Part shown: one piece after another, positions 10,078 to 18,382 of the stretch
Position numbering within the stretch: position 1 is the stretch's first letter
Layout of the letters: the number at the start of each line of letters is the position of its first letter
NCBI RefSeq assembly: GCF_017813395.1
Contig: NZ_JAGIZB010000018.1
Span: forward strand, 35,001 to 99,000
Source of the DNA: Pararoseomonas baculiformis
Lineage (GTDB): Bacteria; Pseudomonadota; Alphaproteobacteria; Acetobacterales; Acetobacteraceae
DNA: 64,000 nucleotides
Direction of reading: 5' to 3'
The notes under the pieces: model-generated
What the model was told of the DNA's origin: nothing
What the model saw: only the letters and a program-made list of their open reading frames with translations
The model's database searches: none
Position numbers and translations under genes: made by a program

Positions 10078-11430
10078 ATGCGACCCCAACTCCGCGGCTG
10101 GGCGGCCACCGCCGCTGCGGCCGCCATGCTGCTGGCCGGCCCCGCCATGGCGCAGGATGCCCCGGCCGCCGCCGAGGCCGTGGTGAACAGCGGCGACACC
10201 GCCTGGATGATGACCTCCACGGCGCTGGTCCTGATGATGACCGTCCCGGGCCTCGCGCTTTTCTACGCGGGCATGGTGCGCAAGAAGAACATCCTCGGCA
10301 CGCTGATGCAGTCCTTCTCCATCGCCGCCCTGGCGACGGTGGTGTGGATGCTGGTGGGCTACAGCCTCGCCTTCGGCGAGGGCGGCGCCTATGTCGGCGA
10401 TCTCTCGAAGATGCTGCTGCGCGGCGTGGCCGAGAACTGGGACCAGCCCTTCACCCTGGGCTCGGGCGACGCGGCGGTGGCCTTCACCATCCCCGAGACG
10501 GTCTTCGTCATGTTCCAGATGACCTTCGCGATCATCACGCCGGCCCTGATCACCGGCGCCTTCGCGGAGCGCATGAAGTTCTCCGCCATGGTGCTCTTCA
10601 CCATCCTCTGGCTGATCGTGGTCTATGCCCCGATCGCCCATTGGGTGTGGCACCCGAATGGCTGGATCTTCGCCCTGGGCGCGCTGGACTTCGCCGGCGG
10701 CACGGTGGTGCACATCAACGCGGGCGTTGCGGGCCTGGTGGCCGCCATCGTCCTCGGCAAGCGCGTGGGCTACGGGCATGACAACATGTCGCCCTTCAAC
10801 CTGGGCCTGGCCGTGATCGGCGCCTCGCTCCTCTGGGTGGGCTGGTTCGGCTTCAACGCGGGCTCGGCCGGCGCCGCCGGCGGCCGCGCGGGCATGGCCA
10901 TGCTGGTCACGCAGGTGGCGGCTGGTATCGCGGCGCTGGCTTGGCTCTCCGCGGAGTGGATCGTGAAGGGCAAGCCCTCCGTGCTCGGCGCCATCTCCGG
11001 CGCGGTCGCGGGCCTCGTCGCCATCACCCCGGCCGCGGGCTTCGTGCTGCCCGTGCCGGCGCTGATCATCGGCCTGATCGCCGGCCTCACCGGCTTCTGG
11101 GGCGCCACCGCCCTGAAGCACTGGTGCGGCTACGACGACAGCCTGGACGCCTTCGGCGTGCATGGCCTGTGCGGCATCGTCGGCGCGCTGCTGACCGGCA
11201 TCTTCGCCTATGGCCCGCTCTCCGCCACCACGGCGGCGCCGGAAGGCGTATCGGGCAGCATGGACCAGTTCATGATCCAGCTCTACGCGACGGTCGCGGT
11301 CTTCGTCTTCACCGCCATCGCCACCTGGATCCTGCTGAAGATCGTGGACGTGATCATCGGCCTGCGCGTGACCGAGGAAGACGAGCGCGAGGGCCTCGAC
11401 GTCTCGCTGCACGGCGAGCGCCTCGGCTGA
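10078..11430 (+). CDS. amtB: Ammonium transporter
   Basis: About 450 residues with a cleavable signal peptide ending at AMAQ and then 11 predicted membrane helices. Signature stretches include LFYAGMVRKKN, FGEGGAYVGD, WVWHPNGW, DFAGGTVVHINAG (with the pore His) and the second pore His in HGLCGIVGALLTG. It forms a trimeric ammonium channel in the inner membrane, gated by GlnK. I chose the ATG at 10078, which has AAGGA 7 bases upstream and directly precedes the signal peptide; a GTG at 10048 overlapping the glnK stop and an ATG at 10057 are in frame too. Confidence 0.95.
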   Translation: MRPQLRGWAATAAAAAMLLAGPAMAQDAPAAAEAVVNSGDTAWMMTSTALVLMMTVPGLALFYAGMVRKKNILGTLMQSFSIAALATVVWMLVGYSLAFGEGGAYVGDLSKMLLRGVAENWDQPFTLGSGDAAVAFTIPETVFVMFQMTFAIITPALITGAFAERMKFSAMVLFTILWLIVVYAPIAHWVWHPNGWIFALGALDFAGGTVVHINAGVAGLVAAIVLGKRVGYGHDNMSPFNLGLAVIGASLLWVGWFGFNAGSAGAAGGRAGMAMLVTQVAAGIAALAWLSAEWIVKGKPSVLGAISGAVAGLVAITPAAGFVLPVPALIIGLIAGLTGFWGATALKHWCGYDDSLDAFGVHGLCGIVGALLTGIFAYGPLSATTAAPEGVSGSMDQFMIQLYATVAVFVFTAIATWILLKIVDVIIGLRVTEEDEREGLDVSLHGERLG

Positions 11431-11460
11431 TCGCGGCCCGTTCCCTGTCCTGAACCAAAG

Positions 11461-11488
11461 AGCCCCGGCGGAGCGATCCGCCGGGGCT
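11461..11488 (+). terminator. Rho-independent terminator of glnK-amtB
   Basis: A perfect 12-bp stem, AGCCCCGGCGGA with TCCGCCGGGGCT, closes over a GCGA loop and is followed directly by TTTTC. It lies 30 bases after the amtB stop. Confidence 0.9.
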
Positions 11489-11517
11489 TTTCGTTGCGGG
11501 GCTTTGCGCTGCTGGCC

Positions 11518-11752
11518 CCGGAGAGGGCTCTGCCCTCTCCGGACCTCGCCCGCCAAGGGCCTGAGGCCCTTGGAACCCCGTCTGGCTGCCGCGGATGCGA
11601 TGCAGGACGGGGTCTTCTCCCCCATCCTGCCCTTGCAGTCGCCTCCGGTCATGGACCGGAGGCGCACCACCAGCCGAACCTCTCAAACTGATAGAAAAAG
11701 ATGATGGTGAGGGGTCCGGGGAGAGGAAGAATTCCTTCTTCCTCTCCCCGGG
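11518..11752. repeat. Four-hairpin intergenic repeat, copy 1
   Basis: This fills the gap between the convergent amtB and tctC genes. It holds four perfect hairpins: 11518-11542 (11-bp stem, TCT loop), 11553-11573 (9-bp stem, TGA loop), 11640-11664 (11-bp stem, ATG loop) and 11716-11751 (16-bp stem, TTCC loop). The same element, in the same orientation, is at 30907-31144, with linker sequences also conserved. One stem pair in hairpin 3 is swapped between the copies, so the structure seems maintained. It could act as a bidirectional terminator, an RNA-stability element or a mobile repeat. Confidence 0.85.
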
Positions 11753-11762
11753 AGCGCCACAT

Positions 11763-12761
11763 CTATTGCGGCTGGAAGTTGCTCGCCTCCGCCGCCCGCC
11801 GGAAGCGGTCGATTTCGCTCATCTGGAATTCCCGCATCCGCTCCGGCCCGAAGGGCATGATTTCCGCCCCGTTCGCCTCGATGAAGCTTCGGCTGTCCGG
11901 CTGGGCCAGGGCTTTCTCCATTGCTTCGGACAGGGCGTTCACCCGCTGGTCCGGCGTGCGCGCATCCACCCAGAAGGCTGTCCAGCTGTAATGCACCGCC
12001 TCCGGGTAGCCGCTTTCGCGCAGCGTGGGCACCTCGGGCAGGTCGGGATGGCGCTGCTCGCCCGTCACGGCGAGGGCGCGTACCTCCCCGGATTTCGCGG
12101 TGGGGATGGAGCCGGTGGAATCGATCACCGCAAGTTCGATCCGCTGCCCCATCAGGTCCGTCAGGGTCTGCGCCAGCCCCCGGTAGAGCACTGTCTCGAA
12201 GGCAAAGCCCGCCTTGGAGGAGAACTGCGCGGCGGCGAGCTGATAGCCGACCGAATAGGTGCCGGACTGCACCGCAGGCTGCCGGCGCCCCCGCTCCTCC
12301 AGATCCGCCACGGTCCTCAGCGGGGAGCGGGGCGGCACCATGAACAGGGCCATGCTCCGCGTCATGCCCGAAATCGGGCGCAGGTCTTTCACGGGGTCAT
12401 AGGGAAAGGTCCGGAGCGTCGCCAGATTGACGGCCATGGGCGTGTTGCTGCCCAGGAATAGCGTGTGCCCGTCCGGCGGATCGGATTGCAGGCTGCGTAC
12501 CGCGATGGCGCCATCCGCGCCCGGCCGGTTCTCCACCACAACGGGCTGTCCGAGCAGCTCGGACAGCTTCTTGCCGAAGAAGCGCGAATACACGTCGGAC
12601 CCGCTGCCCGCCGCGAAGGGCACCACGATGCGAAGCGCCCGGTTCGGGAAGTCCCCGCCCTGCGCGCGCCCGATCCGCGGCGCGGCCAGCAGGCCGAGCG
12701 AGGCAAGGGCCGCGCGGTTGATCCTCCGGCGCGTGGGCGGCGGAATGGGTTCGCTCTCCAT
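11763..12761 (-). CDS. TctC/Bug-family periplasmic substrate-binding protein
   Basis: 332 residues with an N-terminal export signal (twin Arg in PTRRRINRAALASLGLLAA, then IGRAQGG). The mature part opens with the family signature NRALRIVVPFAAGSGSD and continues with VENRPGADGAIAVRSL and DGHTLFLGSN. It binds a carboxylate for a tripartite tricarboxylate transporter or a sensory system; no TctA/TctB is near. AGGAGGAAG precedes the ATG. It lies 67 bases after a hydroxyacid dehydrogenase gene on the same strand, so the ligand may be related to that enzyme's substrate. Confidence 0.92.
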   Translation of the reverse strand: MESEPIPPPTRRRINRAALASLGLLAAPRIGRAQGGDFPNRALRIVVPFAAGSGSDVYSRFFGKKLSELLGQPVVVENRPGADGAIAVRSLQSDPPDGHTLFLGSNTPMAVNLATLRTFPYDPVKDLRPISGMTRSMALFMVPPRSPLRTVADLEERGRRQPAVQSGTYSVGYQLAAAQFSSKAGFAFETVLYRGLAQTLTDLMGQRIELAVIDSTGSIPTAKSGEVRALAVTGEQRHPDLPEVPTLRESGYPEAVHYSWTAFWVDARTPDQRVNALSEAMEKALAQPDSRSFIEANGAEIMPFGPERMREFQMSEIDRFRRAAEASNFQPQ

Positions 12762-12828
12762 GGTCGCTTCCTCCTGTTGCTGCCCCGTTTGGCCGGGGCT
12801 TGTGATGCGGAGTGCGCGGCCGGTGCCG

Positions 12829-13719
12829 TCAGGAGGCTGCTTCGCCCCCCGCTTCCACCTGCGCCCAGCGCTCGTAATGCTTGATGACCGAGACCAGGTC
12901 TTCGGGCCCCGAGCCCTGGGACATGGCGAAGGCGAGGAACTGCCGCGTCGCAGGCCCGATCCACATGGGCATGCCCAGCTTCTCCGCCTCGTCGAGGCAA
13001 AGCTTCACGTCCTTGTACATGAGCTCTGTGGTGAAGACCGTTGGGAAGCTCCGGTCCAGCACGGCGTTCGGCACGCGGTGCTCCGTGGCATAGGAGCGGC
13101 CGCTGGAGGCGTTGAGCACATCGATCATCACGCGCGTGTCGATGCCCGCCTTGGCGCCGAAGACCAGGCCCTCGCAGCAGGCCACGATGCTTGTCGCGGC
13201 CATCAGGTTGTTCACCACCTTCATGGTCTGCGCCTGCCCGGCCTCGGCACCGAGATAGAAGATCTTCTGCCCGATCTGCCGGAGCAGCGGCTCCACCGCC
13301 TCGAACAGATCGCGCGGGCCTGAGGTCATCACCGCCAGCGTGCCCTTGCGCGCGCCCGCCACCCCGCCGCTGACCGGCGCATCCAGAAGACGGATGCCGT
13401 GGCCGGCCAGCTCCTCCGCCACGCGGGCGGACATGGAGGCGCCGGTGGTGGAAAGATCGATCACGGCCTTCACCGCGCTTCCTCCGGCCACCCCGCTGGC
13501 CACCTGACGCACGATGGCTGGCGTGGGCAGGCTGAGGAACACCCACTCGCAGCGGGAGGCCACCTCCTCCGGACTGCCGGCGAGCTCCGCGCCGGCCTCG
13601 GCAAGCGCCGCGGCCGCGACAGGATTGATGTCATGCACCACGAGCCCATGCCCGTGCTCGGCGAGGCGACGCGCCATGACGCCGCCGATATTCCCCAGGC
13701 CGATAAAGCCGAGCCTCAT
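12829..13719 (-). CDS. 3-hydroxyisobutyrate dehydrogenase-family NAD(P)-dependent oxidoreductase
   Basis: 296 residues. The N-terminal Rossmann fold has GFIGLGNIGGVMARRL; the substrate-binding motif LLDAPVSGGVAGARKGTLAVM is typical of beta-hydroxyacid dehydrogenases, and the catalytic Lys lies in KVVNNLMAA. It probably oxidises a 3-hydroxy acid or reduces a semialdehyde. The ATG at 13719 has GGGGAA upstream; longer frames are Pro/Gly-rich and unlike the family. The gene leads a two-gene operon with the TctC receptor. A palindromic operator lies about 150-180 bases upstream. Confidence 0.88.
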   Translation of the reverse strand: MRLGFIGLGNIGGVMARRLAEHGHGLVVHDINPVAAAALAEAGAELAGSPEEVASRCEWVFLSLPTPAIVRQVASGVAGGSAVKAVIDLSTTGASMSARVAEELAGHGIRLLDAPVSGGVAGARKGTLAVMTSGPRDLFEAVEPLLRQIGQKIFYLGAEAGQAQTMKVVNNLMAATSIVACCEGLVFGAKAGIDTRVMIDVLNASSGRSYATEHRVPNAVLDRSFPTVFTTELMYKDVKLCLDEAEKLGMPMWIGPATRQFLAFAMSQGSGPEDLVSVIKHYERWAQVEAGGEAAS

Positions 13720-13871
13720 GCGCCATTCCCCCGCGCGGGCGGCAGCCTGGCCGGGCGGGCACCCGGCAGGTGGAGGCAGCATCCAAGGACCGGCCCCCGG
13801 GAGGCCGGCACGGTGAGCGGTTCCTGGGCCATCCGGCCATTTCCTCCCGGCAGCTGCCTCGGCCGCCGCTA

Positions 13872-13897
13872 TTTCATTGAATGAAAGTACGTTTCAT
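13872..13897. promoter_or_regulatory. Composite palindromic operator between divergent genes
   Basis: TTTCATT-G-AATGAAA is a perfect 7-1-7 palindrome, and a third half-site TTTCAT follows after GTACG, making a second inverted repeat with the preceding ATGAAA. The site is AT-rich in a GC-rich gap of 301 bases between the hydroxyacid dehydrogenase (minus) and the SIR2 gene (plus). No regulator gene adjoins it. The rest of the gap shows no gene I can support. Confidence 0.55.
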
Positions 13898-14020
13898 CAA
13901 CGCTAGGTTCGACATTCCCGTGGGTCAATGAGAATTCTCCGCCCAGGTTGCCGGCAGCCGGCGGGCAACCCCGGGAAGCCGGGGCGGTTAGGAGAGTTCC
14001 CGCTGCCACGGTGCCGCCGG

Positions 14021-14845
14021 ATGCCTTCGGAACTCGAAACCCTCGCCAGTGTCGTCCGCGAAAGGCGCGCCATCCTCTTCGTGGGCGCGGGGCTTTCGAT
14101 GACGGTCGGGCTGCCCTCATGGCGCCAGCTGATCGAGCATCTGGGCCAGGAGCTTGAACTGGGCACGGAGCTGGTGCTGGGCACCGACAGCACCTACCAG
14201 ACGCTGGCCGAATACTACCGCCTGCGCAAAGGCAGCATCGGCCCGCTGCGCAGCTGGATGGACCGGAACTGGAGCGTTTCGGACGAAAAGGTTCGGGCCT
14301 CGCGCCTGCACGAGATCGTCGTGCAGCTGGACTTCCCCATCATCTACACCACGAATTACGACGCCAACCTGGAGACCGCCTTTCGCGTGCATGGGCGGGA
14401 CTACGTGAAGATCGCCAACACGCGCGACATCGCCAAGGCCAACCAGGGCGTTACCCAGATCATCAAGTTCCATGGCGATTTCGACGACGACCAGTCGCTG
14501 GTGATCGCGGAAACCGATTACCTGAACCGCCTCAGCTTCACCTCCCCGTTGGACATCAAGCTCTGGGCGGACGCGCTGGGCCGCACGCTCCTGTTCATCG
14601 GCTACAGCATGTCGGACCTGAACATCCGGCTGCTGCTGCACAGGCTGGCCCAGATCTGGAAGGAATCCGGCCATGAGAAGGACCGGCCCTGCCCCTTCGT
14701 CTTCATGTCCCGCCGCAACGAGGTGCAGGAGGCCGTGCTGGGCCAATGGGGCATCAACGTCATCACCGGCGCGGAGGAAGATCCCCAGGCTTCCCTGGCG
14801 AACTTCCTGGAAGAACTCGTCCGCCGCGTGCAGGCGCCGGGCTGA
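14021..14845 (+). CDS. SIR2-like domain protein
   Basis: 274 residues, almost entirely one SIR2-type domain. The NAD-binding loop is FVGAGLSMTVGLPSW (about 20-34), followed by YTTNYDANLE (109-118), the candidate catalytic His in IKFHGDFDDD (148-157) and FIGYSMSDLNIR (192-203). This is the SIR2_2-like branch, not the zinc-bearing deacetylase branch, since the four zinc Cys are absent. Related domains hydrolyse NAD in several antiphage systems, but here no helicase, nuclease, Argonaute or TIR partner is near; both flanks are housekeeping. The start at 14021 was chosen by domain boundary; a longer frame begins at 13928. Confidence 0.8.
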   Translation: MPSELETLASVVRERRAILFVGAGLSMTVGLPSWRQLIEHLGQELELGTELVLGTDSTYQTLAEYYRLRKGSIGPLRSWMDRNWSVSDEKVRASRLHEIVVQLDFPIIYTTNYDANLETAFRVHGRDYVKIANTRDIAKANQGVTQIIKFHGDFDDDQSLVIAETDYLNRLSFTSPLDIKLWADALGRTLLFIGYSMSDLNIRLLLHRLAQIWKESGHEKDRPCPFVFMSRRNEVQEAVLGQWGINVITGAEEDPQASLANFLEELVRRVQAPG

Positions 14846-14872
14846 AGCCTCCCGCGGCTCCGGGGCCGGATG

Positions 14873-15544
14873 TCAGGTGCGGGCCGCGAAAGCCTCGACG
14901 AGCTTCGTCGGCCCCGACACGATCAGCAGGTCGCCAGGCCTGATGGTGGTTTCCGGCCGCGCATAGGTGAAGTCGGTTTTCGGCCGCTTCACCCCCACCA
15001 CGGTCACGCCGTACTTGCTGCGCAGGGCGCATTCGGCCAGCGTCCGGCCCTCGGCCTCGCGCGGGGCGCGCGTCTTGCCGATGGCGAAGCCATCGTCGAA
15101 CTCGATGAAGTCGATCATCTTGCCGGTGACCAGATGCGCCACACGCTCCCCCATCGCGGCCTCGGGATAGACCACGTGATGGGCGCCGGTGCGCTCCAGG
15201 ATCCGGCCATGCCTGGAGCCGTTCGCCTTCGCCCAGATCTCCCGCACGCCGAGCTCGTTGAGCGCGAGCACGGTGAGCACGCTTGCCTCCAGATCGCTGC
15301 CGATCCCCACCACGGCCCGCGCGAACTCGTGCACGCCGAGGCGGCGCAGCGTCTCGGTACTTGTGGCGTCCGCCTGGACCACATGGGTCAGCCGGTCCGC
15401 CCAGGACTGGACGAGATGGGCATCCTCGTCGATGCCGAGGACCTCGTGGCCGAGATGGATGAGCGATTCCGCCAGGGCGCTGCCGAAGCGGCCAAGGCCG
15501 ATGACGACGACCCCGTCTTCCGCGGAAGAAGTGTTGCTAGCCAA
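14873..15544 (-). CDS. ktrA: TrkA-type regulatory subunit of a potassium transporter
   Basis: 223 residues, the KtrA length. An N-terminal RCK domain has VVVIGLGRFGSALAESL and an acidic residue at the strand end (GIDED), as expected for nucleotide binding; the C-terminal RCK_C domain ends with RPGDLLIVSGPTKLVEAF. It forms a cytoplasmic ring that gates KtrB. The start is a TTG at 15544 preceded by AGAGGAG inside ktrB; it overlaps the ktrB stop by 8 bases, giving translational coupling. Longer frames upstream have no better start. Confidence 0.85.
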   Translation of the reverse strand: MASNTSSAEDGVVVIGLGRFGSALAESLIHLGHEVLGIDEDAHLVQSWADRLTHVVQADATSTETLRRLGVHEFARAVVGIGSDLEASVLTVLALNELGVREIWAKANGSRHGRILERTGAHHVVYPEAAMGERVAHLVTGKMIDFIEFDDGFAIGKTRAPREAEGRTLAECALRSKYGVTVVGVKRPKTDFTYARPETTIRPGDLLIVSGPTKLVEAFAART

Positions 15545-16907
15545 CGATGGGGCGCTCCTCTGGGTAACGATAGGGCCTCTGCCGGCTGCGCAGCGCCAGG
15601 CCGGTCGCGACGGTGATGGTACCGACACGGCCGAGGAACATCAGCACGATCAGCACCGTCTGACCGGCCGGCGGCAGGTCATCGGTGAAGCCGGTGGACA
15701 GGCCGACCGTGGCAAAGGCCGAGATGGCCTCGAACAGCACGACCTCCAGGGGAAGGGTGCTCACGCTGAGGAGGACGAGCGTTGCGATGGCAAGCGTGCC
15801 GACGGCCAGGAGGAGCACGGTCAGCGCCTGTCGCTGGACGCCGCGCGGGATCCGCCGCCCGAAGGCGGTGACATCGGGCTCCCCGCGGATCTCGGCCCAG
15901 ACCACGAAGCAGAGCACGAGGAAGGTGGTCACCTTGATGCCGCCGGCAGTTCCGGCGCTGCCGCCGCCGATCAGCATCAGGCCATAGGTGATGGAAATCG
16001 TCTCCGGCCGCATCTGCCCCACATCGACGGCATTGAACCCCATCGACCGCGTCGCGACGGAGTGGAAGACCGCCCCGAGCAGCTTTCCCGCGGGATCGAA
16101 GGGCCCGAGGGTGCTCGGATTGCCCCATTCATAGGCCAGGACCGCCACCGCCCCTCCCAGGAGGAGCACGGCGGAGCCGAGCAGCGTGGCCTTGGTATGG
16201 ACCGACCAACGGGCAGCCTGGCGCGGCATCTGCCGCAGCTCGTGGAGGACGGGAAAGCCGATCCCGCCGATGCTCGCCGCGATCATGATCGGGGCCAGGA
16301 TCAGCGGATCGAGCGCGAAGCCCATGACGCTGTCGGAAAAGGTCGAGAAGCCGGCATTATTGAAGGCCGACATCGCGTGATACAGGCCGTTCCAGACCGC
16401 CTCCCCCCAGCCCTGCCCATGGCCGAGGCGCAGCCGCAGCGTCAGGATGGCGGCGACGGCCAGCTCGACCGTGATCGTCACGAGCAGGACCAGCCGCAGC
16501 ACCGCCGCGATATCGCCAAGGGCAAGGCCGCGTGTCTCAGCCTGGGCAAGCAGGCGGGTGCTGAGCTGCAGCCGCCGGGACACAAGAAGGCCAAGCAGCG
16601 TGGCCCCGGTCATGATCCCGAAGCCGCCGACCTGGAACAGGACCAGGATCACCACCTGCCCGAACACCGACCAATAGACGGGCGTGTCCACCACGATGAG
16701 ACCGGTGACGCAGACCGCCGAGGTGGCGGTGAACAGCGCGGTCAGGAACGAGGCCGCGCCCTCCCCGCTGCGGGACACGGGGAGCATGAGCAGGACGGTG
16801 CCGAGCGCGATGGCCAGGAGGAAGGCCAGCGGCACCAGCCGGGCCGGGTGCTGAAGCGTGCGCAACAAGCCGTTCCCCTCGATCTTTCCATGCGCGCCCA
16901 GGGCCAC
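15537..16907 (-). CDS. ktrB: TrkH/KtrB-type potassium transporter
   Basis: 456 residues, strongly hydrophobic, with the four pore loops expected of the Trk/Ktr/HKT family, for example SAVCVTGLIVVDT, NNAGFSTFSDS, RSMGFNAVDV and VGLSTGFTDD, each with a filter Gly. It moves K+ (probably with Na+) across the inner membrane, controlled by KtrA encoded just downstream. The start is a GTG at 16907; another start a few codons away is possible. Together the two genes form a complete KtrAB system. Confidence 0.9.
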   Translation of the reverse strand: MALGAHGKIEGNGLLRTLQHPARLVPLAFLLAIALGTVLLMLPVSRSGEGAASFLTALFTATSAVCVTGLIVVDTPVYWSVFGQVVILVLFQVGGFGIMTGATLLGLLVSRRLQLSTRLLAQAETRGLALGDIAAVLRLVLLVTITVELAVAAILTLRLRLGHGQGWGEAVWNGLYHAMSAFNNAGFSTFSDSVMGFALDPLILAPIMIAASIGGIGFPVLHELRQMPRQAARWSVHTKATLLGSAVLLLGGAVAVLAYEWGNPSTLGPFDPAGKLLGAVFHSVATRSMGFNAVDVGQMRPETISITYGLMLIGGGSAGTAGGIKVTTFLVLCFVVWAEIRGEPDVTAFGRRIPRGVQRQALTVLLLAVGTLAIATLVLLSVSTLPLEVVLFEAISAFATVGLSTGFTDDLPPAGQTVLIVLMFLGRVGTITVATGLALRSRQRPYRYPEERPIVG

Positions 16908-16986
16908 GCTCAGGCCGGGCGCCCTGCGCGCCGGATGGCGCGCCAGGCCTGGCCTCGGCCATCCCCGTCAAGGCGGGCCTGCGGCC

Positions 16987-18315
16987 TCACGCCGCCAGCG
17001 CCGCGTCCACGGCCTCGCCGAGGCGCGCGACGATCAGGTCGATCTCCTCCTTGCTGGCGGTATAGGGCGGGGCGAGCAGGATGTGGTCGCCCACCACGCC
17101 ATCCACCGTGCCACCGCCGGGATAGATGGCCAGGCCACGGGCCAGCGCCTCCTCCTTGATCCGCAGGTTCAGCTTGCGCGCGGGATCGAAAGACCGGCGC
17201 GTGGTGCGGTCCTCCACCATCTCGATCGCCTGGAACAGCCCGCGCCCGCGGATATCGCCGACATGGCGGTGGTTGCCGAAGCGTTCGGTCAGCCCGGTTT
17301 CCAGCCGGGCACCCAGCACCCGCACGCGCTCCAGCAGCCCGTCACGCGCGATCACCTGCTGCACCGCCAGCGCCGCCGCGCAGGCCACGGGATGGGACAG
17401 GTAGGTGTGCCCATGCGCGAAGGCGCCCGATCCGGCCATGATCGGCTCCAGCACGCGGTCATTCATCAGGATGGCGCCGATCGGCTGGTAGCCGCCGCCC
17501 AGCCCCTTCGCGATGGCCTGGATATCCGGCGCCACGCCCTCCTGCTCCCAGGCATGCAGCGTGCCCGTGCGGCCCATGCCGCTCATCACCTCGTCCAGGA
17601 TCAGCAGGGCGCCGTGGCGGTCGCAGATCGCGCGCACCGCGCGGAAATAGCCGGCGGGGGGCGGCACGCAGCCCGAGGTCGCGCCCACCACCGTCTCCGC
17701 CACGAAGGCGGCCACGTTCTGCGGGCCAAGCCGCTGGAACTCCGCCTCCAGCTCCTCCGCCAGCCGCGCGACATAGCCTGCCTCGTCCTCTCCATCCTCC
17801 ATCCCGCGATAGGCGAAGGCCGGGGAGACATGGCTGAAGCAATCCGCCAGCAACGGCGCATAGGGCGCGCGCCGCCCCGCATTTCCCCCCGCCGCCAGGG
17901 CGCCGAGCGTGTTGCCGTGGTAGCTCTGCCGCCGGGCGATGAAGCGCGTGCGCCCGGGCTCGCCCTTCTCCAGGAAGTGTTGCCGCGCCAGCTTCAGCGC
18001 CGCCTCCATCGCCTCCGACCCGCCGGAGACGAAATAGGCGCGGCTCAGCCCACCCGGCTCATCCCCCACCAGGATCTCGGCCAGGCGCTCGGCCGGGTCA
18101 TTGGTGAAGAAGCCGGTATGCGCGTATTCCAGCGCCCCGGCCTGGGCCCGCACGGCCGCGACGACATCCGGATGCCCATGGCCGAGGCAGGACACCGCCG
18201 CCCCGCCGGAGGCATCCAGCACCTGCCGCCCATCCCCCAGATGCAGCCAGGAACCCTGCCCCCCGACAGCCATGGGCGGGGCGGCACGGCCGCGATGCAG
18301 GATACGGGAGGTCAT
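16987..18315 (-). CDS. Class III PLP-dependent aminotransferase
   Basis: 442 residues. Family marks include FVSGGSEAMEAALKLARQ (phosphate cup), SYHGNTLGAL, LILDEVMSGMGRTG and the PLP-binding Lys in IAKGLGGGYQPIGA, then HGHTYLSHPVACAAALA. It transfers an amino group from an omega-amino acid or amine to a keto acid; the substrate is not clear. AAGGGA precedes the ATG. It is divergent from the racemase-like gene at 18383, with 67 bases between, so the two may share control. Confidence 0.9.
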   Translation of the reverse strand: MTSRILHRGRAAPPMAVGGQGSWLHLGDGRQVLDASGGAAVSCLGHGHPDVVAAVRAQAGALEYAHTGFFTNDPAERLAEILVGDEPGGLSRAYFVSGGSEAMEAALKLARQHFLEKGEPGRTRFIARRQSYHGNTLGALAAGGNAGRRAPYAPLLADCFSHVSPAFAYRGMEDGEDEAGYVARLAEELEAEFQRLGPQNVAAFVAETVVGATSGCVPPPAGYFRAVRAICDRHGALLILDEVMSGMGRTGTLHAWEQEGVAPDIQAIAKGLGGGYQPIGAILMNDRVLEPIMAGSGAFAHGHTYLSHPVACAAALAVQQVIARDGLLERVRVLGARLETGLTERFGNHRHVGDIRGRGLFQAIEMVEDRTTRRSFDPARKLNLRIKEEALARGLAIYPGGGTVDGVVGDHILLAPPYTASKEEIDLIVARLGEAVDAALAA

Positions 18316-18382
18316 CGGGAGTCCCTTGCCGGTGTGGGGCGCCGAGTTTGTTCCAAAGCGCCGCTTCCGTCACACTCCCTCC

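Noticed and set aside
14021..14845. Multi-gene SIR2 antiphage system
   Set aside because: No HerA, Argonaute, TIR, helicase or nuclease partner adjoins the gene; it is reported only as an orphan.
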